Part shown: positions 18,301 to 25,052 of the stretch, one piece after another
How positions within the stretch are numbered: the stretch's first letter is position 1
Layout: each line of letters opens with the position of its first letter
Source of the DNA: Bacillota bacterium
GTDB lineage: Bacteria > Bacillota > Clostridia > Lachnospirales > Lachnospiraceae
Length of the DNA stretch: 25,184 bases
Assembly: GCA_023399455.1 (NCBI GenBank)
Contig: JAEWPN010000202.1
Span: forward strand, 1-25,184
Reading direction: 5' to 3'
Notes under the pieces: model-generated
Seen by the model: the letters and a program-made list of their open reading frames with translations, nothing else
The model's database searches: none
What the model was told of the DNA's origin: nothing
Translations under genes and position numbers: made by a program

Positions 18301-18831
18301 ATGGAAGAAATTAGGTTATTCTGTCCGTCATTGGAATACAGCGAAGATATAATGCAGTTTCGTAAAGAGATTTTTAAAGCTAACGACAAAGATTCATTTG
18401 CAGGATGTGGTAGTTTAAGAAGATGTTCAACTGTTGAAGAATGGCTCCACATTATTGATCAAAACGAAAATATTGACTCATGTCCACCTGGAAGCGTCAC
18501 ATCAAATATATATATTGCGGTGCGTATTTCTGACAACAAAATAGTTGGAGTAATTGACCTCAGACATCATTTAAACCATCCTGTTTTAAGCCTTTGGGGG
18601 GGACATATGGGATACTCCATACGCCCATCAGAAAGAAATAAGGGTTATGCAAAAGAAATGCTAAGACAAAACTTGCAAAAATGCAAAGATAGGTGCATGG
18701 ATAGGGTTATGATCACTTGTAGTCGGGATAATCTTGCAAGCGAGAAAACTATCATTGCCAATGGTGGAATTTTTGAAAAGGAAGTATGTATTGATGGAGA
18801 GTATATAAAAAGATACTGGATAACTTTATAA
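18301..18831 (+). CDS. GNAT family N-acetyltransferase (cargo)
   Basis: 176 residues with the GNAT fold order: N-terminal strands, IYIAVRISDNKIVGVIDLRH (beta4), then the acetyl-CoA loop GYSIRPSERNKGYAKEML with R112-N-K-G115-Y-A117 and the helix after it, then RVMITCSRDNLASEKTIIAN (beta5 region) and a GGIFEKE end. It transfers an acetyl group from acetyl-CoA to an amine; the substrate (a drug, a small metabolite or a protein N-terminus) cannot be told. It is close in type to Acetyltransf_3 members. The ATG at 18301 follows GGAGAT by 6 nt; 22 in-frame codons upstream lack a ribosome site. It splits mobC from the relaxase, is AT-rich, and ends with its own terminator, all suggesting later insertion. 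Confidence 0.85.
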   Translation: MEEIRLFCPSLEYSEDIMQFRKEIFKANDKDSFAGCGSLRRCSTVEEWLHIIDQNENIDSCPPGSVTSNIYIAVRISDNKIVGVIDLRHHLNHPVLSLWGGHMGYSIRPSERNKGYAKEMLRQNLQKCKDRCMDRVMITCSRDNLASEKTIIANGGIFEKEVCIDGEYIKRYWITL

Positions 18832-18941
18832 CAGATTTCAACTATAAGTTATGCCAGAGCCAATTTTGTTATAACTGAGATTGAAGGTTCAGTATGGGTT
18901 ACATTTCTTTGAGAACAAATAAGATAAATAAAAATATTGAG

Positions 18942-18974
18942 AAGGAAAGAGAGTAAAATCACTTTCCTTTTTTT
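18942..18974 (+). terminator. Terminator after the GNAT gene
   Basis: AAGGAAAG (18942-18949) and CTTTCCTT (18962-18969), 12-nt loop, continuing into T to 18974. It separates the acetyltransferase from the fic promoter that starts 2 nt later. Confidence 0.75.
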
Positions 18975-18975
18975 A

Positions 18976-19004
18976 TTGTAAAGACCTTTAAAAATAGGTA
19001 TACT
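18976..19004 (+). promoter_or_regulatory. Promoter of the Fic gene
   Basis: TTGTAA (18976-18981), 17-nt spacer, TATACT (18999-19004). The predicted start near 19011 leaves a ~26-nt leader holding AGGAGG. It is the cleanest sigma-A-type promoter I see in the window and makes the fic gene an independent unit. Confidence 0.65.
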
Positions 19005-19036
19005 ATATTGTAGAGATTGCAATCAGGAGGAGCGGT

Positions 19037-19870
19037 ATGAGTATAACGGAATTTATTAGAAACAACAGAGAATATTTTGAGGATTTTATTACCAGGAGTA
19101 CTTATCATTCCAATGCCATCGAAGGAAATACTTTATCCTACGCCGACACCTATGCCATTATATTTAATGATAACGATTTTAAAGTTTCTGCTAAGCCGCG
19201 TGAGATATATGAAGCAATCAATCATAAGTATGCAATTGATTATATTTTAAAGCACTTGGATGATGATTTAACTGAAAAATTGATTAAAGAAATTGCAATT
19301 ATTATAAACAAGAATATTAATGAGATTAGCGGTTATCGTAAAGTATCAGTACGTATTCAGGGAGCAGAGCATATACCGCCGGCAGCGTTCGAGCTACCTC
19401 AAAAGATGATGTATTTTGTTTATAATTATAATCATGTGGAATATCCGGATATCTTTGAAAAAATAGCTGATGGGCATATACAAATGGAACGTATACATCC
19501 GTTTGAAGATGGCAACGGCCGGACCGGACGCCTGCTTGTGAACTATGAATTTCTCAAGAATGGAATGGCTCCGATTGTCATTCCGAAGGATGAAAGAGGA
19601 AAATACTTTTCCTTTCTTTCCAATTCTGATTCGAAAGGATTGGGGCAATTTTTTAGAGAACTGGAAGAGAAAGAAATTGAACATATGAAAAAGTTTGTTG
19701 AAATGCAAAAAAGCACATCAGGTAAAATAGAGATGAATAAAGTTATCAGTAATATTCAAGCGCGATTAAATTTTTACAGAGAACTGGGACTATCGGAACA
19801 ACAGTTAAAGGAGAATAAAACAAAAGATGCAAGAGCTTCACTTACATCTATGAATGAGAAATATGAATAA
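19037..19870 (+). CDS. Fic family protein adenylyltransferase, self-inhibited class II type
   Basis: 277 residues. The Fic active site HPFEDGNGRTGR starts at H154 and is complete (catalytic His, Asp/Glu for Mg, NGR for ATP phosphates). Near the N-terminus SNAIEG (S25 to E29-G30) fits the inhibitory (S/T)xxxE(G/N) motif; its glutamate blocks ATP binding in class II Fic proteins, where it lies before the Fic core. Such enzymes move AMP from ATP to Ser, Thr or Tyr of target proteins. No separate antitoxin gene lies next to it, in line with built-in inhibition. Stand-alone Fic proteins can act as growth-arrest or anti-phage factors; the target here is unknown. AGGAGG at 19025-19030 precedes the ATG by 6 nt. 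The C-terminal helix (residues ~235-277) is a family-variable extension. Confidence 0.92.
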   Translation: MSITEFIRNNREYFEDFITRSTYHSNAIEGNTLSYADTYAIIFNDNDFKVSAKPREIYEAINHKYAIDYILKHLDDDLTEKLIKEIAIIINKNINEISGYRKVSVRIQGAEHIPPAAFELPQKMMYFVYNYNHVEYPDIFEKIADGHIQMERIHPFEDGNGRTGRLLVNYEFLKNGMAPIVIPKDERGKYFSFLSNSDSKGLGQFFRELEEKEIEHMKKFVEMQKSTSGKIEMNKVISNIQARLNFYRELGLSEQQLKENKTKDARASLTSMNEKYE

Positions 19871-19966
19871 TAAACTGATTATTAAAGAACGTGTCAAGGT
19901 ATTTGGGATGGTTTTGTTCGTTCCCTTATGAACTGGAGCAATATAAGAATAAATTATAGTTAATCT

Positions 19967-20000
19967 GACATCAGTCTTAAAATAAGTCTGGTGTCTTTTT
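19967..20000 (+). terminator. Strong terminator before the relaxase gene
   Basis: GACATCAGTCTTA (19967-19979) pairs with TAAGTCTGGTGTC (19983-19995), 13 positions with one mismatch and one G-U, 3-nt loop, then five T. The relaxase ribosome site starts 23 nt later, too close for a full promoter in between. Confidence 0.85.
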
Positions 20001-20036
20001 ATACCTAAAATTCGATTTATATTAGGAGGAAGTTTT

Positions 20037-21470
20037 ATGGCAATATCAAAAATAAAGGCAATTAAGAATACATTAAAAAAAGCAATTGATTATATTACTA
20101 ATCCTGATAAAACCGAAAATGGAACACTGGTGTCAACCTATGGATGCAGTCTGAAAACTGCCGATGTGGAAATGAATATGACCGCACGAAAAGGCAGCCA
20201 GAACGGCAATAGAATCGCTTACCATTTGATGCAGTCCTTTGATCCGGATGATGATATTACACCGGAAGATGTTCATAGGATGGGAATGGAATTTGCACAA
20301 AATGTGTTAGGGGGAAAATACGAATTTGTAATTGCAACTCATGTAGATAAAGACCACTTACATAACCATATTATTTTTAATGCCACCGATTATATTTATC
20401 ACAAAAAGTATCATATAAACTTCTGGGAACATAATAGAATCCGTAAGGAAAATGATAAAATATGCCGCGAGAATGGATGTTCCATAATAGAAGAAACCTC
20501 AGGTATTAGAGGCAAAAGCAGATATGAATATGAGCAGTCGAAGGAAGGAAATAGCTGGAAAGATAAATTAAAAACTGCCATTGATGATGCTATTATTAAA
20601 GCAAATAATTTTGAAGAATTCATACAAATTATGGAGTTGGAAGGATATGAAATTAAAAGAGGAAAGCATATTGCTTTTCGCGCCCCAGAACAGAATCGTT
20701 TCACACGTGCTAAGAAAATTGGAGATTTTTACTCAGAGGAGATGATCAAAAAGCGAATTGAAAATAAAGAATTTTATGAGAAGAAAAACGAGAAAAAAAC
20801 TTCTTCCTCAAAAGAACAGTCCGCCCCTAAAAGAAGAAAAGGATATATGAGAAATAAGGATAGTATAAATCTAATTGTCGATATCTCTAAATGTCTAAAA
20901 GCTCAGGAATCGGTGGGCTATAGGAGAGCGGTTATGAGAGGAAATATGGGAAGCCTAGCAGAGACAATGAGTTATCTGCAAAAAAATAATCTAAGAACAA
21001 TCGAACAATTGGAAGATAAAATAAATGATGTCTCAAAGGTGCAGAAAGATAATAATAATTCTTTAAAGGAAATGAAAAAAGAAATGCAAAGTTTATCTGA
21101 AAAAATTAAGTTTACTCAGAATTATTTTAATTATGGTAAGATTGCAAGACAGGCAAAAAAGGAATTGCCGGGCAGTACGTTTTTAAAAGAACATGAGCAA
21201 GAAATTATTCTTTATTATGCAGCCGAATACTATATGAAGCGTGAAGGAATAAACACACGAGAAATAAATCTTAAGGGAATGTTTGACGATTATAAGCAAA
21301 TAAAAATGAAGCATGATATGCTATCAAAAGAAAATATTTCTATAAGAAAAATTTTGAAAGAACTGTATGTAGTACAGAAAAATATAGAAGCGACACTTGA
21401 TATAAAATTAAAAGTGGAGAGGGAGGAAACCAGAAAAAAGCAGGATAAAAATAAAGATATCAGTTTATGA
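20037..21470 (+). CDS. Relaxase, MOBP / VirD2-like (MobA/MobL type)
   Basis: 477 residues. The relaxase domain covers ~1-250: candidate nucleophile Y19 in AIDYITNPDKT, and the metal-binding motif HVDKDHLHNHIIFNATD with H102, D104, H107, H109 and H111. It nicks one strand at oriT, stays bound to the 5' end and pilots the strand to the recipient through the type IV channel. The rest is basic then coiled-coil (~310-470; LEDKINDVSKVQKDNNNSLK), likely for contact with MobC, coupling protein or helicase. AGGAGG at 20024-20029 precedes the ATG by 7 nt. The length is normal for the Tn1549-type relaxase, and no key residue is missing. Confidence 0.95.
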   Translation: MAISKIKAIKNTLKKAIDYITNPDKTENGTLVSTYGCSLKTADVEMNMTARKGSQNGNRIAYHLMQSFDPDDDITPEDVHRMGMEFAQNVLGGKYEFVIATHVDKDHLHNHIIFNATDYIYHKKYHINFWEHNRIRKENDKICRENGCSIIEETSGIRGKSRYEYEQSKEGNSWKDKLKTAIDDAIIKANNFEEFIQIMELEGYEIKRGKHIAFRAPEQNRFTRAKKIGDFYSEEMIKKRIENKEFYEKKNEKKTSSSKEQSAPKRRKGYMRNKDSINLIVDISKCLKAQESVGYRRAVMRGNMGSLAETMSYLQKNNLRTIEQLEDKINDVSKVQKDNNNSLKEMKKEMQSLSEKIKFTQNYFNYGKIARQAKKELPGSTFLKEHEQEIILYYAAEYYMKREGINTREINLKGMFDDYKQIKMKHDMLSKENISIRKILKELYVVQKNIEATLDIKLKVEREETRKKQDKNKDISL

Positions 21471-21476
21471 AATCTG

Positions 21477-21511
21477 GCCGGTGGACTATGTGCCATCGGC
21501 TTTATTTTTTT
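21477..21511 (+). terminator. Terminator after the relaxase gene
   Basis: GCCGGTGG (21477-21484) pairs with CCATCGGC (21493-21500) with one G-U, 8-nt loop, followed by TTTATTTTTTT. It begins 6 nt after the relaxase stop. Confidence 0.85.
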
Positions 21512-21525
21512 GCTTTTTTCATCGG

Positions 21526-21620
21526 ATTTTACATTCGTAAAATACGAAATCAGGGGTTTGGGGGCAGAGCCACCAACAAGCATTTTGTATAATTTTCGCG
21601 CCGCCGAAAATTGTACAAAA
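21526..21620. other. Cluster of three hairpins including a 16-bp inverted repeat, candidate oriT
   Basis: Hairpin one: ATTTTAC/GTAAAAT, 21526-21543. Hairpin two: TTGGGGGC/GCCACCAA with one mismatch, 21558-21576. Hairpin three is the longest: TTTTGTATAATTTTCG (21583-21598) with CGAAAATTGTACAAAA (21605-21620), 16 pairs with one T-G, loop CGCCGC. A long, slightly imperfect inverted repeat beside a MOBP relaxase gene is what an oriT looks like, but nick sites in this family are often before mobC, so the call is tentative. Confidence 0.35.
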
Positions 21621-21623
21621 GTG

Positions 21624-21842
21624 CGCGAGTGGGTACCCACTTGCGATGCTTGCTATTCTCTGTTTCCGGTGGGAAACAGAGGCTTTTACGCGCCCGGCAC
21701 GAGCGCATTCGCGGCTTGAATGCCGCGCCCTCCGTACCGGAGGTACGGTAGCCGTATCAAAGATACGGGAAAACAAATGCGAAAATCGCATTTGGAAAGC
21801 GCTGCAAATACTGACGCGAAAAATTCGCACCGTGGAGGTGCG
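21624..21842. repeat. Array of eight short, unrelated perfect hairpins
   Basis: In order: 21624-21645 (stem on GTGGGTACCCAC core), 21658-21681 (CTCTGTTTCC, 10 perfect pairs), 21710-21727 (CGCGGC), 21732-21748 (CCGTACC), 21752-21768 (CCGTATC), 21774-21794 (CAAATGCGA, 9 pairs), 21816-21828 (GCGAA), 21826-21842 (CGCACC). Loops are mostly 3-6 nt. Each stem has a different sequence, so structure rather than sequence seems to be repeated. The block is clearly GC-richer than its surroundings and has no convincing gene. Confidence 0.75.
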
Positions 21843-21886
21843 GAAGGAGGAAAATATATAAAAAAACGAAAAAATTAATCACCATA

Positions 21887-21915
21887 TTGTTGATAGTAAT
21901 TTTCTAAATTATAAT
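21887..21915 (+). promoter_or_regulatory. Candidate promoter of the methyltransferase operon
   Basis: TTGTTG (21887-21892), 17-nt spacer, TATAAT (21910-21915), giving a ~150-nt leader. Two more TATAAT boxes (21958-21963, 22040-22045) lack good -35 partners but could be used. The whole 21843-22069 gap is very AT-rich and has no gene I can support. Confidence 0.4.
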
Positions 21916-21963
21916 AACAAACAATAGCATATCTCGTTAGATTATGGTATTATAAGATATAAT

Positions 21964-21976
21964 TTTACATTGTAAA
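21964..21976. promoter_or_regulatory. Small palindrome in the methyltransferase leader
   Basis: TTTACA-T-TGTAAA, six-base arms around one base, touching the TATAAT at 21958-21963. It could be an operator limiting methyltransferase expression; by size alone chance is not excluded. Confidence 0.3.
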
Positions 21977-22069
21977 TAATCGTAAATATATGAATATGAT
22001 TCAATTAAAGTAAAGTGTTATACTAATTGAGATTAACAATATAATGTTTGAAAAATAGAGGTGCTAGAA

Positions 22070-23128
22070 ATGAAAATTGGTGCAGTTGATTTGTTTTGTG
22101 GCATTGGTGGCTTAACTAATGGCTTACAAAAGGCTGGAATAGATGTTATCGCAGGAATAGATCTAGATTCTAGTTGTGCATACGCTTTTTCAGAGAATAA
22201 TCATAGTGTTTTTATTAATAAGAGTGTATCGGATGTAAAGGGAAAGGAGATAAAAAATTTATTAAAAGCGTATGAAATTAAAATTATTGTGGGATGTGCC
22301 CCCTGTCAACCATTTTCTAATCATCAGAAGGACAAACATAATCGAAAGAAACATAAAGATTGGAATCTTTTAAGCGAATATTCACGAATTGTTAGAGAGG
22401 TAAAACCTCAAGTGATCTCAATGGAGAATGTTCCACAATTACAGAATGAAGATGTATTTAAGGAATTCATTAAAACTCTTGAGGAATTAAAATATTATGT
22501 GACATATAAGGTTATTGACGCATCTGAATATGGGGTACCACAAAGGAGAAGGCGTTTAATACTTCTGGCATCAAGGTTAGGAAAAATAAAATTGATTGAA
22601 CCTACTCATCTAGTAAATAAAGTTACATTAAATGACGTAATAAAAAATTTACCCGCAGTTAAAGCAGGAGAAATGTGCTCAACAGATAAATTACATTACA
22701 CTTCTTCCTTATCTCCTATTAACGTTAGAAGAATGCAGGCTTCTATACCGGGGGGGACGTGGAAAGATTGGCCAGAAGAATTAGTTTTAAAATGCCATAA
22801 AGAAAGAACGGGAGAGACATATTCGTCAGTATATGGAAGAATGAAATGGGACGATGTTTCTTCAACGATAACAACACAATTTACTGGATATGGAACAGGA
22901 AGATTTGGACATCCAGAGCAAGAACGAGCGATAACATTACGAGAAGGTGCCATATTGCAATCGTTCCCACCAGAATATAAGTTTGTTAGTGATGAAGAAA
23001 AAATTTGCATAAGAAATATTGCTAAACATATAGGAAACGCAGTGCCACCAAGATTAGGTGAAATTGTAGGTGAAAGTATAATAAAAAATGTTATGGATTG
23101 GCAGGGTAGAAAACGAAAGAGAGGATAG
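22070..23128 (+). CDS. DNA (cytosine-5) methyltransferase
   Basis: 352 residues, a standard single-domain C5 enzyme. Motif I DLFCGIGG at 7-14 binds S-adenosylmethionine; the PCQ loop has catalytic C79; ENV at 119-121; QRRRR at 158-162; a variable target-recognition region at ~175-265; and motif X GNAVPP at 322-327. All catalytic motifs are present, so it should methylate C5 of cytosine in a short site that the sequence does not reveal. The ATG at 22070 with AGAGGTG (22057-22063) is preferred to the GTG at 22061. Only 3 nt separate its stop from the GHKL-TIR gene, so they are one operon and probably one system, with methylation marking self DNA. Base composition is more AT-rich than the ICE backbone. 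Confidence 0.95.
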   Translation: MKIGAVDLFCGIGGLTNGLQKAGIDVIAGIDLDSSCAYAFSENNHSVFINKSVSDVKGKEIKNLLKAYEIKIIVGCAPCQPFSNHQKDKHNRKKHKDWNLLSEYSRIVREVKPQVISMENVPQLQNEDVFKEFIKTLEELKYYVTYKVIDASEYGVPQRRRRLILLASRLGKIKLIEPTHLVNKVTLNDVIKNLPAVKAGEMCSTDKLHYTSSLSPINVRRMQASIPGGTWKDWPEELVLKCHKERTGETYSSVYGRMKWDDVSSTITTQFTGYGTGRFGHPEQERAITLREGAILQSFPPEYKFVSDEEKICIRNIAKHIGNAVPPRLGEIVGESIIKNVMDWQGRKRKRG

Positions 23129-23131
23129 TAT

Positions 23132-25030
23132 ATGACTGATGAAAAAAGGTATGAGATTAATATTGATCCAAGAATCTTAGAATTACTGGGTCCCAATTTA
23201 TACACGAATATTTATTATGTGCTTGCAGAGCTGATTGCAAATGCATATGATGCAGAGGCACATAATGTATACATTATTACTAAAGAAGATAGGATTATCG
23301 TTGAAGATGATGGAAGTGGAATGTCCTATAAAGAAAAAGATGTTGCAAAATATTTAAATGTTGCATCTGAATCAAGAAAAACACAAGACGATGCCATTAC
23401 TCCAAATCTAAACAGAATGAAGATGGGTAGAAAAGGTGTAGGTAAGCTTGCAGCCTTATCGGTTTCGGATGAAGTATTAGTAAAAACAATTAAAAATGAC
23501 GATAGGTCAGGGTTCATTTTATCAAGGCATATTAGTGAAGATCATCTTCTAATTCCTTTAGAAGAAAAAGATGTGGTTTTTACTTTTGTTAAAGATAAAG
23601 GGACTGCAATTGAAATGACTAATCCACAATATAATATGCCCAAATCACTAGATACTATAAAGAAAAATTTGTTAAAAATATTTCCTCTTGTAGATGGAGA
23701 TTTTCAAATTCATTTAATGCGTGGAAAAGAAGCCGTTGTTATTAATGACTTTGAAAAAGAGATAATGGGACAGTTGGGAACACTAATTACATTGGGAGAA
23801 GATTTCAAGTTGTTGGAAGAAAATTATAAATGCGATTATCCAGATTCTTATGATAAATTAGTGAATATTAGAGGTACCAAAACTATTCCAGTAACCATGG
23901 ATAATAAGTTCGGAGAAGAAAATGAGTATGTAATGGAAATTAATGGGTGGATTGGCACATATCGCACTACTAAAGGCCGCAAAAAGTCTGTTACAGATTT
24001 TCCGGATAATTTTATATCGTTGTATGCAAATAAAAAAATGGGTGAATTCAATGTACTACCCAATGTAGGTCAAAATAAATTAAATGAAGTGTACGTAGTT
24101 GGACAATTACATATTAACTTATTTGAACATACAGACTTGCCAGACATGTCTTTAAGCAATCGACAGGGATATAAGACTGATGATATAAGATATAAACTTT
24201 CGATGGAATACATAAAAGATAGTTTATTACCTGATATATTAAAATTAAGAGAGAATTATACAGGATTAAAAAAGAAAGATACTGAAACAAAAAAATGGAA
24301 TCAAAGAAAAGAGAAGGAAGAAGAGTTAAAACGAAATGTTAAAAGATTTAAAGAAAACACGTCAAAATCTGTTGCTGATAAAATAATTAACAATGTTGGT
24401 ACTAAGAATTATAATGATGTTAAAAAAATGGTAGAAGCAGAAATTGAAAGCGGAAGTTCGCAACTCGGATTAAAGGTAGAAATAGATTTTCAAAAGAAAA
24501 AGATTCTTATTAGCCATACAAAAAGGGATAAAGATTTTGCCGATATTATTTATAACATGTTATTGTATAATGGTGTTTCTAGTAAAGATATTTTATATAC
24601 AAATTGTGATGATGAAGAAGCTAGAATACCTGATGACATGGAAATTTATGAATATCTGAGAAATTTTTTTGTGGATAGTATATCAACCCAAAAGATTTAT
24701 GTAATATATGTTACGAGTCAAGATATGGGTAATTCATGGGGGGCAATATCAGAAGTTGGAGCAGGATGGATTACACAAGTAAACCATAAGATTTTTAATA
24801 TTGGTTCATTTGCGCCAGGGCATCCTTTAGATGATGCTAGGCAATGGTTACAAGCCAAACGATCAGATGGAGACATTTATATTGATAATGTTAATTATGA
24901 CATTTTTTGTATTAAAATAGAAGCAATATGCAGAGATTTGGGATATGCATGTCGGAGTAGAGATGATAATAAGTTAAAACTATCGGAGTATATAAATGTA
25001 GTAAAGTCTAACGTATTTGGAAGTTTATAA
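23132..25030 (+). CDS. GHKL (MORC/MutL-like) ATPase with C-terminal TIR-like domain
   Basis: 632 residues. The N-terminal GHKL fold has the N-box ELIANAYDAEA (E33, N37), G1 DDGSG (D59, G61, G63) and G2 GRKGVGK (G99, G102, G104-K105), so ATP binding and hydrolysis look intact. A transducer-like region (~180-370) and a charged coiled coil (~385-450) follow. The end (~455-580) starts ILISHTKRDKDFADIIYNML and holds ISEVGAGW, where E541 is placed like the catalytic glutamate of TIR NADases. GHKL proteins clamp on DNA or dimerise with ATP; TIR domains in bacterial defence destroy NAD. Likely the effector of a methylation-linked defence system. The alternative is that the TIR serves only for self-assembly. 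No nuclease motif seen. The next gene follows after 22 nt. Confidence 0.85.
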   Translation: MTDEKRYEINIDPRILELLGPNLYTNIYYVLAELIANAYDAEAHNVYIITKEDRIIVEDDGSGMSYKEKDVAKYLNVASESRKTQDDAITPNLNRMKMGRKGVGKLAALSVSDEVLVKTIKNDDRSGFILSRHISEDHLLIPLEEKDVVFTFVKDKGTAIEMTNPQYNMPKSLDTIKKNLLKIFPLVDGDFQIHLMRGKEAVVINDFEKEIMGQLGTLITLGEDFKLLEENYKCDYPDSYDKLVNIRGTKTIPVTMDNKFGEENEYVMEINGWIGTYRTTKGRKKSVTDFPDNFISLYANKKMGEFNVLPNVGQNKLNEVYVVGQLHINLFEHTDLPDMSLSNRQGYKTDDIRYKLSMEYIKDSLLPDILKLRENYTGLKKKDTETKKWNQRKEKEEELKRNVKRFKENTSKSVADKIINNVGTKNYNDVKKMVEAEIESGSSQLGLKVEIDFQKKKILISHTKRDKDFADIIYNMLLYNGVSSKDILYTNCDDEEARIPDDMEIYEYLRNFFVDSISTQKIYVIYVTSQDMGNSWGAISEVGAGWITQVNHKIFNIGSFAPGHPLDDARQWLQAKRSDGDIYIDNVNYDIFCIKIEAICRDLGYACRSRDDNKLKLSEYINVVKSNVFGSL

Positions 25031-25052
25031 AACTATAAAGGGGAGTTATACT

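Noticed and set aside
18842..18900. AGTTAT/ATAACT inverted repeat after the GNAT gene
   Set aside because: Six A/T-rich pairs with an 18-nt loop are expected by chance here; the real terminator is at 18942-18974.
21526..21842. CRISPR-like array
   Set aside because: The hairpins share no repeat sequence and have irregular spacing; no cas genes are present.
21510..21861. Open frames of 69, 71 and 103 residues on both strands across the hairpin array
   Set aside because: They are read from the palindromic GC-rich block, have odd Arg/Cys-rich composition, no ribosome sites and conflict with each other.
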